Assembly: GCA_030667105.1 (NCBI GenBank)
Contig: DAOUWN010000020.1
Location: 1 to 13,346 of the forward strand
From: Deltaproteobacteria bacterium
GTDB taxonomy: Bacteria > Desulfobacterota > Desulfobacteria > C00003060
Direction of reading: 5' to 3'
DNA length: 13,346 nt
Part shown: piece by piece, positions 7,188 to 13,346 of the stretch
Position numbering within the stretch: the first letter of the stretch is position 1
Layout of the letters: every line of letters starts with the position of its first letter
Program-made: the position numbers and the translations under genes
Notes under the pieces: generated by a model
Seen by the model: the letters and a program-made list of their open reading frames with translations, nothing else
What the model was told of the DNA's origin: nothing
The model's database searches: none

Positions 7188-8489
7188 CTAAGTCTTGCGT
7201 TTGTCTATAACTCGTTTGGCCTTTCCTTCACTGCGCTGTATGGTCTTGGGTTCTACCAGGTGAACCATGCATGACACCCCCAGCAGATCCTTAATGTCCT
7301 TTTCAATGTCCCGTTCCATATTCTGAAGATCCTTCACGGCATCGGAAAAGATGTCTTCGTTGATTTCAACATTTACTTCCAGCGTGTCCATGCGCTCTTT
7401 GCGATCAACGATCAACAGATAGTGGGGCGCCACTTCCTTTCTGGCCATAAGAACACTCTCTATCTGGGACGGAAAAACATTCACACCTCGAATGATGAGC
7501 ATGTCATCAGAACGCCCCGTGATCCGTCCCATGCGGGCCAGGTTTCTGCCACATCTGCAGGGTTCGCGATGCAACACAGAGAGGTCTCTGGTCCGGTAGC
7601 GAATGAGCGGAAAGGCTTCTTTGGTAAGCGTGGTAAAAACCAACTCTCCGGGCTCCCCGTACGGGAGGGGTTCGCCGGTTTCCGGATTGATAATCTCGGC
7701 AATAAAATGATCCTCAAAAATGTGCAGCCCTTTCTTGGCCTCCACACATTCCACTGCCACACCGGGCCCCATGACCTCGCTCAGGCCATAGATATCCACA
7801 GCATCAAGACCAAGCCGCCTTTCAATTTCATTTCGGATATTCTCAGTCCAGGGCTCAGCGCCAAGAACCCCGACTCTGAACTTTAGCGCCTTAAAATCAA
7901 CCCCTTCCTCGGCCGCCACATCGGCCAGGCGAAGGGCGTAGGAAGGTGTGCAGGTGAGGACCGTGGCGCCAAAATCCTTCATGAGCAAAATCTGTCGCTT
8001 GGTGTTGCCCCCAGACACGGGAATCACCGAAGCCCCCAGTCTTTCAGCGCCGTAATGGAAGCCAAGGCCACCGGTAAAGAGCCCGTACCCGTAGGCATTA
8101 TGGACAATATCGCCTTTGTGTGCGCCTGCGGCTGCCAGCGTGCGAGCCATGAGCTCTGACCATGTACGAATGTCCCGGCGCGTGTAGCCCACAACCGTCA
8201 GCTTTCCTGTCGTGCCGGAGGAAGCGTGGATCCGTACCACGTTTTCCATTGGCGTGGCAAACATGCCAAAGGGATAATTGTCGCGCAAATCCTGTTTCAT
8301 GGTAAAGGGGAGTTTGGGCAAGTCCTCGAGGGACTTAATGTCGTCTGGTTTCACCCCCTGTTCATCAAACGCCTTTTTGTAAAAAGGAACAGTGGCGTAC
8401 ACCCTTTCTGCCATGTCACGGAGCCTTTTTAACTGAATGGCTTCAAGGGCCTCCCTTGGCAGGGTCTCAAACTCCTCATCGAAAATCAT
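7188..8489 (-). CDS. paaK: Phenylacetate-CoA ligase (AMP-forming)
   Basis: Activates phenylacetate or a related aryl acid to its CoA thioester with ATP, through an acyl-adenylate. The start chosen is ATG at 8489, preceded by AGAGGAGG eight bases upstream. It gives the standard PaaK opening [20 protein letters not shown] and 433 residues, the usual size. The GTG at 8528 would add 13 unlikely residues. Motifs with this numbering: P-loop SSGTTGK (90-96), DIYGLSE (232-238), YRTRDLS (298-304), the CRCG pair of cysteines (311-314), [11 protein letters not shown] (325-335), and the C-terminal EGKAKRV with the lysines typical of adenylate-forming enzymes (about 423-425). First structural gene of the operon. 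The leader holds a Phe-rich peptide and a terminator. Indolyl- or hydroxyphenylacetate may also be substrates. Confidence 0.96.
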   Translation of the reverse strand: MIFDEEFETLPREALEAIQLKRLRDMAERVYATVPFYKKAFDEQGVKPDDIKSLEDLPKLPFTMKQDLRDNYPFGMFATPMENVVRIHASSGTTGKLTVVGYTRRDIRTWSELMARTLAAAGAHKGDIVHNAYGYGLFTGGLGFHYGAERLGASVIPVSGGNTKRQILLMKDFGATVLTCTPSYALRLADVAAEEGVDFKALKFRVGVLGAEPWTENIRNEIERRLGLDAVDIYGLSEVMGPGVAVECVEAKKGLHIFEDHFIAEIINPETGEPLPYGEPGELVFTTLTKEAFPLIRYRTRDLSVLHREPCRCGRNLARMGRITGRSDDMLIIRGVNVFPSQIESVLMARKEVAPHYLLIVDRKERMDTLEVNVEINEDIFSDAVKDLQNMERDIEKDIKDLLGVSCMVHLVEPKTIQRSEGKAKRVIDKRKT

Positions 8490-8564
8490 TTCTGATACCT
8501 CCTCTACAGAGTATTGTTCCCGCGCCACCTGGTTCTTTTACGGCAAGCCCGCCCTGGCGGCCCA

Positions 8565-8599
8565 AAAAAGGCCATGGAGCCAAGCACCATGGCCTTTTT
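8565..8599 (-). terminator. Intrinsic terminator inside the paaK leader (attenuator)
   Basis: On the minus strand AAAAAGGCCATGG (8599-8587), loop TGCTTGGCT, then CCATGGCCTTTTT (8577-8565) form a perfect 13-bp stem ending in a run of six T, followed by GGG. The 8-bp GC-rich core plus T-tract is a strong Rho-independent terminator. It is symmetrical and would also work on the plus strand. It ends about 75 bases before the paaK ATG, downstream of the predicted promoter and the leader peptide, so most transcripts would meet it before paaK. Confidence 0.85.
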
Positions 8600-8704
8600 A
8601 AATCGTGGGCACAAAAAAACCACGGGGCGCTCACCTTCGCCTACCCATGGTCTCTATCTGTCAGCCGGCTTCAGACCTAGGAAGACCCATGGGCAGGCTT
8701 CCTA
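8600..8704 (-). promoter_or_regulatory. Alternative RNA stems between leader peptide and terminator
   Basis: TAGGAAG (8704-8698) pairs with CTTCCTA (8684-8678), whose end overlaps the leader stop codon: a pause-type hairpin. Competing helices: 8693-8683 with 8653-8644 (10 bp with one bulged G), GGTCT 8677-8673 with AGACC 8653-8649, GGCG 8641-8638 with CGCC 8629-8626, and CGTGG 8624-8620 with CCACG 8608-8604. CCATGG occurs four times across leader and terminator (8572, 8587, 8645, 8687), so each can pair with any other. ACCATGG (8651-8645) also fits CCATGGT in the terminator's 5' arm. Confidence 0.6.
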
Positions 8705-8769
8705 AAAAAGAAGAGGAAACCTCCAAAAAAGGCCTTCACAAAATCCGCAAAAAAACCGTGCCCTTTCAT
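8677..8769 (-). CDS. Phenylalanine-rich leader peptide of the paaK operon
   Basis: ATG at 8769 opens a 30-codon frame ending in TAG at 8679-8677. Residues 6-22 read FFADFVKAFFGGFLFFF: nine Phe (seven TTT, two TTC) in 30 residues, with no Tyr or Trp. The T-runs at three places are all in phase as Phe-Phe. The peptide resembles the enterobacterial PheL leaders in composition and in starting Met-Lys. Such peptides have no function of their own; ribosome stalling at Phe codons when Phe-tRNA is scarce changes the fold of the downstream RNA. A hairpin overlaps the stop codon and a terminator begins 78 bases later, the standard attenuator order. Odd point: no ribosome site is seen, and the predicted transcription start lies only a few bases before the ATG, so translation may be leaderless. 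Confidence 0.72.
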   Translation of the reverse strand: MKGHGFFADFVKAFFGGFLFFFRKPAHGSS

Positions 8770-8778
8770 AATTTTGGA

Positions 8779-8808
8779 ATTATTATTGGATTTTCCTCAT
8801 TGTGTCAA
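8779..8808 (-). promoter_or_regulatory. Predicted sigma-70 promoter of the paaK operon
   Basis: On the minus strand a perfect -35, TTGACA (8808-8803), is followed after 18 bases by AATAAT (8784-8779, five of six consensus bases). It lies between the TPR gene and the leader peptide, directly after the TPR stop codon region, and predicts a start near 8772. Confidence 0.55.
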
Positions 8809-8815
8809 GAAAAAA

Positions 8816-9517
8816 CTACCCTTTGAGGCCAAGGACCTTTTCTTCGGCAATCTTGCCGTGGACAGAGGCAGGAAAGTCAGTAACCACCCTGTTGTATGCC
8901 TCCATGGCCTTTTCCCGATTGTTCAAGGCCTCATAAATACGCCCCAGGTTGAAATAGGCCCCTGCCTTCATGAATCCACTTTCAGAGTGAGTCAAGTTCT
9001 GAAAACACTGGGCCGCAGATCTGTAATCTCCTTTCCCTTCGTAAGCATATGCCAGGCCGTTCCACATGAGCTGTTGGAAGCCTTCTTCTTCTGAAAAAGC
9101 CTCAAGCGCCCCCCTGTAAAGCCCAATGGCCTCATCGTACAAACCCTCCTTGTAGTTCATGTCCGCGTACAACGGTAAGCTGAGTTGAGCAGCCTTTGTT
9201 GATGGATAATCACGGAGAACCTCGGCAAATTTCGCCTTGGCTGCCTCGTCAAAGTGGGCTGACTTCCCCCCCGAAACTTGCCCAAGATAGTGAACAAGCC
9301 CTTCCTCAAATAGAGCATAGGCCTTGCGTTCTGACAGATTCGAGAAATATCGAAATGCCCCCAAAACGAGCATAACAACAACCAATCCGATCAAGGCATA
9401 ACAAATCCGTCTTTGGTTCTCTGTTGCAAACTGGATCATTTTGGCCGAAAAAGTCAGGAACTCATCCGGCTCTTTAAGAAGTTGTTTTCTTGTTACCCGT
9501 TTCTTTTTTTTTTCCAT
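8816..9517 (-). CDS. Membrane-anchored tetratricopeptide repeat protein
   Basis: Start ATG at 9517 is chosen because AAGGAG lies six to seven bases upstream; the frame is open back to 9592, but the extra 25 residues have no ribosome site. The 233-residue protein has a very basic start (MEKKKKRVTRKQLLKEPDEF), one membrane segment (about 38-56) and an outward C-terminal part made of TPR-like helix pairs. The clearest are 120-180 (YKEGLYDEAIGLYRGALEAF, then AYAYEGKGDYRSAAQCF) and 185-217 (AYFNLGRIYEALNNREKAMEAYNRVVTDFP). The layout resembles YfgM-type periplasmic TPR proteins that help at the Sec translocon or in envelope assembly, but no specific family was proved. Its stop is eight bases from the paaK promoter -35. 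No terminator of its own is seen, so it may read into the paaK leader. Confidence 0.8.
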   Translation of the reverse strand: MEKKKKRVTRKQLLKEPDEFLTFSAKMIQFATENQRRICYALIGLVVVMLVLGAFRYFSNLSERKAYALFEEGLVHYLGQVSGGKSAHFDEAAKAKFAEVLRDYPSTKAAQLSLPLYADMNYKEGLYDEAIGLYRGALEAFSEEEGFQQLMWNGLAYAYEGKGDYRSAAQCFQNLTHSESGFMKAGAYFNLGRIYEALNNREKAMEAYNRVVTDFPASVHGKIAEEKVLGLKG

Positions 9518-10118
9518 GTTAGCTCCTTCCTCAAGGCCGTGCCTGGCTTTTTTTCCCCAAGGCCCGCAACAGGAACAAAACCTCATTTGCATCTGTGTTT
9601 AATACTATCCCCGAAGGATTGCAAGGCATATGTGCACGACAGGAAATTCCTGCCTATGCTCTTACTGGTAAGGTGCAAACAATTCTACGCCAGGACTCAA
9701 TGCATGTGAGACAACTGGTCATAAATATTAGAACATTGGTTGGCCTTCCGGGCTTGGCACGGGACTTGAAGGTGAGGAATTTGGTTATCCGCAGGGGGGG
9801 TTTAGTTTCGAGGTAGGGCCACTTGTCTCTTTCAGCCGTCGTAGCTAAGGCTACTTTGGCGAAGTCGGCGACCTAGCCCAGAGGACCTGGTTTTCCGTCC
9901 ATCACAGATAGGGCTTGAAATCATAGCACCATGGTATTAGAAGTACCCAAACAAAGAAACCCCCGCCAAACAGGAAGAAGCCCTTTTTCTTGCACGTTCA
10001 GCGGAGGCTCTTTGTGCAAGGAAAACCATTGCCGGCACTCCTCGCACCTGCACGTATGCATATCAACACCGTTTAAATTAATCAATATGGTTTTTCAGAT
10101 CTCGGAGGCAGTTAACCC
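9518..10118. other. 600-base gene-free divergent region with dyads
   Basis: No convincing gene, tRNA or known riboswitch is seen; short open frames here have no ribosome site or familiar motifs. A hairpin lies at 9626-9659: GCATA/TATGC outer arms around CAGGAA-A-TTCCTG (9640-9652). A second structured stretch, 9835-9890, has GTAGC-TAAG-GCTAC (9841-9854), GCCG 9835-9838 with CGGC 9866-9869, and CCAG/CTGG at 9878-9890. A run of seven G lies near 9794-9800. The region must hold the promoters of the TPR gene (minus) and the TolC-type gene (plus), but no strong -35/-10 pair was found for either. Confidence 0.5.
9835..9890. repeat. Compact stem-rich element in the TPR/TolC gap
   Basis: GTAGC (9841-9845) and GCTAC (9850-9854) close a TAAG loop. 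GCCG on the left and CGGC (9866-9869) on the right can enclose it, and a small CCAG/CTGG stem follows. The element is richer in G+C than its flanks and could act on either strand. It resembles short palindromic intergenic repeats but only one copy is in the window. Confidence 0.35.
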
Positions 10119-11465
10119 ATGGAACCTTATCGTTTGCCCTCGGACCAAGCAGCCTTTGTCAAGAAGATCCTCTTCTTTCTTGTTGTGGCCTTCGTCTCTT
10201 TGCCCTGGCCTTGTCGAGGCGAACAACCCACGTCGGCTTTTACACTAAAGTCAAGTGTTGACTACGCCCTGAAACACAACACACAGATACTGATCTCCAA
10301 GGAAGAGGTTGCTGCCGCCCAAGCAAACAAGAAAAAGCAATTCACAGAATTTCTGCCCAAGCTCAGCGGCAGCTACACGTACACCCGCTTGGATGAGGAT
10401 AAAAGGAGTGCCTCAGGTGTTGTCACAAGCCCTGAAAATCTATACGCTTTTGTGGCTACCCTTGACCAACCGATCTTCTCCGGGTTTTCTCGGTTAGCAG
10501 AGCACAATATATCTCGCCTGGGCCTTGATGTTACAAGATGTCTCGAACAGCAAGCCCGCCATAATATCATTCTGAAGGTCAAACGTGCATATTTTGTAAT
10601 TCTTCAGAGGATAAAACTCCAAGGCGTTGCTCAACAGGCTGTGGCCCAGTTATCAGCCCACGCAGAAGTTGCCCGAAACTTCTATGGGGTGGGCATGATA
10701 CCGAAAAATAGTCTTCTCGAGGCACAGGTTGAACTGGCCAATGCCAAACAGGACCTCGTGGTGGCAGATAATAATGTTCAACTTGCAAATTCGCAATTCA
10801 ACACCATTCTGAGACGCCCGATTGATGCGCCCTTGCTTATAGAGGATATCATGACTCTTGAGCCTTTCACCCACGCTTATGAGGAGTGTGTGGAAACAGC
10901 CCTGAGACGAAGACCCGAGAGATTCATTGCCAACCTGGAAGTGGGGACCGCTGAAGAACAAGTGCGCTTGACCAAGAAGGACTACTTCCCGTCCATAGAC
11001 CTTCAGGCAAACTATTACAGCAGGGGCGACGGCCCAGAACTAAACGGCGGAACAGGTATTGCCGATAAAGAAGAATGGGATCTTGTAGCAAGCGCGTCGT
11101 GGACTTTCTGGCAATGGGGAAAAACGCGTTACGGGGTGACGGAGAAACTGAGGCGTTTGGCACAGACAAAGCTCAAGAGGACTGAAATCGAGGACAACAT
11201 CCGGCAGCAGGTAAAAGTAGCTTACCTCAAACTGAAAGAATCCGAAAAGAACATAGTGACGGTACAAACGGCCGTGGAACAGGCCCAAGAGAACTTCAGG
11301 ATTAGCGAAGATCGTTACAAAGAGCAAGTGGCCGCATCCACAGAGGTTCTCGACGCCCGAACGCTTCTCACCAAGACACAGACGAATTACTATAATGCAT
11401 TGAGGACATACAACATATCCAAAGCAGAGATTGACTGGGCCATGGGGGTAGAGCTCGAAGAGTAG
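10119..11465 (+). CDS. TolC-family outer-membrane efflux protein
   Basis: Forms a trimeric outer-membrane/periplasmic tunnel used by efflux pumps or type I secretion. The 448 residues match the family length. A Sec signal peptide covers about residues 1-34 (basic KK at 15-16, hydrophobic ILFFLVVAFVSLPW, cleavage near CRG/EQ). Two OEP repeats follow, about 40-225 and 250-440, with typical FLPKLSGSYTYTR (78-90), YFPSIDLQANYY (289-300) and a long C-terminal coiled region ending KAEIDWAMG. The Cys32 context is not a good lipobox, so it is probably not a lipoprotein. GGAGG lies ten bases before the ATG. No inner-membrane pump or adaptor gene is next to it, so its partner is elsewhere; the protease gene follows after 175 bases with its own promoter candidate. 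Confidence 0.93.
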   Translation: MEPYRLPSDQAAFVKKILFFLVVAFVSLPWPCRGEQPTSAFTLKSSVDYALKHNTQILISKEEVAAAQANKKKQFTEFLPKLSGSYTYTRLDEDKRSASGVVTSPENLYAFVATLDQPIFSGFSRLAEHNISRLGLDVTRCLEQQARHNIILKVKRAYFVILQRIKLQGVAQQAVAQLSAHAEVARNFYGVGMIPKNSLLEAQVELANAKQDLVVADNNVQLANSQFNTILRRPIDAPLLIEDIMTLEPFTHAYEECVETALRRRPERFIANLEVGTAEEQVRLTKKDYFPSIDLQANYYSRGDGPELNGGTGIADKEEWDLVASASWTFWQWGKTRYGVTEKLRRLAQTKLKRTEIEDNIRQQVKVAYLKLKESEKNIVTVQTAVEQAQENFRISEDRYKEQVAASTEVLDARTLLTKTQTNYYNALRTYNISKAEIDWAMGVELEE

Positions 11466-11520
11466 AGAATCCAGGTCTAAAGGGTGTTATCTTCCAAATT
11501 GAATATAGCTTTGATAGTGG

Positions 11521-11549
11521 TTTATTCTCTGTGCCGACTATGGTATGAT
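11521..11549 (+). promoter_or_regulatory. Predicted extended -10 promoter of the S41 protease gene
   Basis: TTTATT (11521-11526, weak -35) is followed after 17 bases by TATGAT (11544-11549, five of six), with TGG directly before it as the extended -10 element. The predicted start near 11556 leaves an 85-base leader. Confidence 0.5.
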
Positions 11550-11596
11550 AATTGCCTGCACCAAAAATGATTTCGGCATGTTAGTATGAATGCCTC

Positions 11597-11621
11597 CAGA
11601 CTCGCTTGTTGGTCGAGTCTG
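11597..11621 (+). promoter_or_regulatory. Hairpin in the protease gene leader
   Basis: CAGACTCG (11597-11604) and CGAGTCTG (11614-11621) form a perfect 8-bp stem around a 9-base loop. It has no T-tract, so it is not a terminator. It ends ten bases before the GGGAGG ribosome site (11631-11636) and could tune message stability or translation, or be a DNA operator. Confidence 0.55.
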
Positions 11622-11640
11622 CAGATAACAGGGAGGACTT

Positions 11641-12990
11641 ATGAGACTCTTGCCAAAACAATACAAAGGATTCATCTGGGTAATTCTTCTTTGCTCTGCT
11701 GGTCTGTGGCTTGGCTCCGCCGGAGTTCATGAACACCTGTTGGCAGGGACAGAGAAGACCTATGAAGAGCTCAAGATATTTAGCGATATTCTTGATATCG
11801 TAGAAAAAAACTATGTGGAAACAGTAGATTCCAAAAAGCTGATTCGCGGCGCCATTCAGGGTATGCTAAGATCTCTTGACCCCCACTCATCATTTCTGTC
11901 GCCTGAAGCCTACAAGGAACTTCGGATAGACACTAAAGGAGAATTCAGTGGTATAGGCATCGTTATAACTATGCAAAACCACCAATTGACAGTCATATCC
12001 CCTATTGAGGGGTCTCCCGCTCACACGGCCGGTGTCAAGGCTGGAGACCGTATTATTAATGTGGACGGGGAAGATACAAAAGAGATGAAGCTGTGGGAAG
12101 CCGTCAAGAAAATGCGAGGAAAGAAGGGAACCACTGTTGTAATTACGGTTTGGCGAAAAGAGGCTCCCGAGCCTATAGAATTCAAGATTGTTCGTGATGT
12201 TATCCCCTTGGAAAGTGTACGTTCCTATACCCTTAAGCCTGGTTACGGTTATTTGCGGATTTCGAACTTCAGGGACCGAACCTACAACGATGTAACGGCA
12301 GCTCTGACGGAACTGGAATCAGGTGAAACACCATTACAAGGTCTGGTCTTCGATCTTAGGGACAACCCTGGTGGCTTACTGGAACAGGCCGTTAAGGTGG
12401 CGGACATCTTTCTGCAAGAAGGACGGATCGTCTCTATTAAGGGTAGGTCCGGGTCCCACTCCAAGGTATATTCTGCCCATTCCGACAAAGAAAAACATGC
12501 CTACCCCATTGTCGTCCTGATCAACGAGGGAAGTGCGAGCGCATCAGAAATCGTAGCCGGGGCCTTGCAAGATCATGCCCGCGCACTTATTTTGGGCGCC
12601 ACCTCTTTCGGAAAGGGATCTGTCCAAGCCGTAGAGCCGTTACGTAATGGGTCCGGGTTGAAACTCACCATCGCCCGGTACTACACGCCAAATGGCCACG
12701 CAATACAGGCAGAAGGGATCAAGCCTGATGTTTTTGTGGAGGAAAGATTCATTGCGGAAATCAACACCCAGAAAAAACATCATATCCAAGAGAAGGATCT
12801 TTTAAACCATATCTCGGCTGAACCAGACGAGGGTGTGTCGGAAAAAAGTAGTCAAAAAAGGTATATGGGGCAGGTGTTTGGCGAGGAGCCATCTGAAGCG
12901 GTTCAAGAACTGCTGACAAAGGACAATCAGGCCAAAAGGGCCCTGGAAATTCTCACAGGTTGGCAAATATTTTCAAAAACGTCCTTTTAG
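11641..12990 (+). CDS. ctpA: C-terminal processing peptidase, S41 family (CtpA type)
   Basis: A periplasmic serine protease that trims or degrades envelope proteins. The 449 residues start with a Sec-type signal or anchor (hydrophobic IWVILLCSAGLWLGSAG, 12-28). A helical N-domain includes SLDPHSSFLSPE (78-89). The PDZ domain spans about 98-175 (GEFSGIGIVI, then SPAHTAGVKAGDRIINVDG). The protease core has GLVFDLRDNPGG (234-245), GSASASEI with probable nucleophile Ser300, and GATSFGKGSVQ with general-base Lys325 and Gln329. The 25-residue Ser-Lys spacing matches Prc/CtpB enzymes. The C-tail (about 375-449) is charged and less conserved. GGGAGG lies four bases before the ATG. The next gene begins 85 bases later and is probably a divergent polysaccharide deacetylase, a pairing common near cell-wall remodelling genes. 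Confidence 0.96.
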   Translation: MRLLPKQYKGFIWVILLCSAGLWLGSAGVHEHLLAGTEKTYEELKIFSDILDIVEKNYVETVDSKKLIRGAIQGMLRSLDPHSSFLSPEAYKELRIDTKGEFSGIGIVITMQNHQLTVISPIEGSPAHTAGVKAGDRIINVDGEDTKEMKLWEAVKKMRGKKGTTVVITVWRKEAPEPIEFKIVRDVIPLESVRSYTLKPGYGYLRISNFRDRTYNDVTAALTELESGETPLQGLVFDLRDNPGGLLEQAVKVADIFLQEGRIVSIKGRSGSHSKVYSAHSDKEKHAYPIVVLINEGSASASEIVAGALQDHARALILGATSFGKGSVQAVEPLRNGSGLKLTIARYYTPNGHAIQAEGIKPDVFVEERFIAEINTQKKHHIQEKDLLNHISAEPDEGVSEKSSQKRYMGQVFGEEPSEAVQELLTKDNQAKRALEILTGWQIFSKTSF

Positions 12991-13075
12991 ACCTACCCCT
13001 GACAAACCCTAACCAGAAAACACTACATCAATAGTCTTTGACAGAAAGAACACAACTTTCTTAAATAACGGACGA

Positions 13076-13346
13076 ATGGCCTCATCCAGAAAGGTCTCCA
13101 AGAAAAAACGAACCAAACCTCTAATTGTCTCTCTTGTCGGCCTATTGCTCTTACTTGGAGTTTCCGGATTTGGGATCTATCGGCTTTTCTCTTCAAGGCT
13201 GAGCAGCAAGGCGCCTCTTTTTGAAACCTACCCTTCCGGCGGAACAGAAGCCAGAATAAAAGAGTTTGATCGACGCATGTGCGATGCGCTGTTAGCCTTA
13301 GGTGTCCCTGCTGAGGATGTCCAATTCAACTCAGTGGAAACCAAGT
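13076..13346 (+). CDS. Probable divergent polysaccharide deacetylase (YibQ-like), 5' part only
   Basis: Ninety codons are visible before the window ends. A short, very basic start (MASSRKVSKKKRTK) leads into one membrane segment (about 15-34, PLIVSLVGLLLLLGVSGFGI). A periplasmic-looking stretch follows with ARIKEFDRRMCDALLALGVPAEDVQF (from about residue 54), which resembles the region before the catalytic domain in divergent polysaccharide deacetylases. The family call leans on this stretch and on the position directly after an S41 protease gene, a frequent arrangement; the catalytic domain is not in view. The ribosome site is weak (ACGGA before ATG). It could instead be another single-pass membrane protein. 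Confidence 0.58.
   Translation, partial: MASSRKVSKKKRTKPLIVSLVGLLLLLGVSGFGIYRLFSSRLSSKAPLFETYPSGGTEARIKEFDRRMCDALLALGVPAEDVQFNSVETK

Noticed and set aside
8626..8641. GGCGAAGGTGAGCGCC in the paaK leader as a fluoride riboswitch arm
   Set aside because: It only loosely matches the GGNGATGG...TTCNCC hairpin, and the second conserved half with CTGATGATGCC is absent.
8565..8770. T-box leader ahead of paaK
   Set aside because: No AGGGTGGNACCGCG motif or specifier-loop layout is present; the Phe-rich frame explains the terminator better.
8456..8826. Plus-strand open frames over the paaK leader (about 60-75 codons)
   Set aside because: They run opposite to the leader peptide, terminator and paaK start and show lysine/proline-rich low-complexity products without ribosome sites.
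9831..9960. Minus-strand resemblance to the GEMM-I c-di-GMP riboswitch core (GGACGGAAAACC then GGGCTAGG)
   Set aside because: The core differs from GGACGCAAAGCC at key bases, the GNRA-bearing second stem and the closing GGGTTGCC-type end are not found, and the element is over 300 bases from the TPR start.
13038..13066. TTGACA-17-TTAAAT promoter for the last gene
   Set aside because: It predicts a start only about three bases before the ATG, and the AGAAAG/CTTTCT dyad fills the spacer; the gene is more simply read through from ctpA.

Overview
This window looks like ordinary chromosome from an anaerobic Gram-negative bacterium, most likely Desulfobacterota (the former deltaproteobacteria). That placement is inference from gene content. 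It rests on a type IV pilus ATPase, a phenylacetate-CoA ligase/ACT/Liv-transporter cluster, a CtpA-type protease followed by a probable divergent polysaccharide deacetylase, and roughly balanced base composition. No rRNA, tRNA, CRISPR, phage or insertion sequence was seen.

Layout. (i) 1-2083, minus strand: the 5' part of a MshEN plus receiver-like protein (cut by the window edge) downstream of pilT. (ii) 2084-3350, plus strand: a class II-like histone-deacetylase-family enzyme behind a leader with two interlocking inverted repeats. It ends one base from the end of the convergent operon. (iii) 3352-8808, minus strand: an operon read as regulatory leader, paaK, a two-ACT-domain protein, a periplasmic binding protein (LivK type) and the permeases LivH and LivM. 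No transporter ATPase gene is present. (iv) 8816-9517, minus strand: a membrane-anchored TPR protein. (v) 9518-10118: a gene-free, structured divergent region. (vi) 10119-13346, plus strand: a TolC-family outer-membrane protein, a CtpA-type S41 protease with its own predicted promoter, and the start of a probable divergent polysaccharide deacetylase.

The strongest discovery is in the leader of operon (iii). Upstream of paaK on the minus strand, 8769-8677 encodes a 30-residue peptide with nine phenylalanines and no tyrosine or tryptophan. A hairpin overlaps its stop codon, and a strong intrinsic terminator lies 37 to 75 bases before the older GTG start of paaK and inside the leader. This is the architecture of a ribosome-mediated phenylalanine attenuator (as in enterobacterial pheA/pheST), but placed in front of a phenylacetate-CoA ligase and transporter operon. 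If real, it suggests that the operon answers to phenylalanine supply. That would fit aryl-acid or aromatic amino acid salvage better than simple phenylacetate breakdown, with the ACT protein as a possible second amino-acid sensor.

Other unusual sequence includes short degenerate repeat arrays between livK and livH, a 15-bp direct repeat at the livM/deacetylase convergence, a hairpin in the ctpA leader, and dyads in the 600-base gap upstream of the TolC-type gene.
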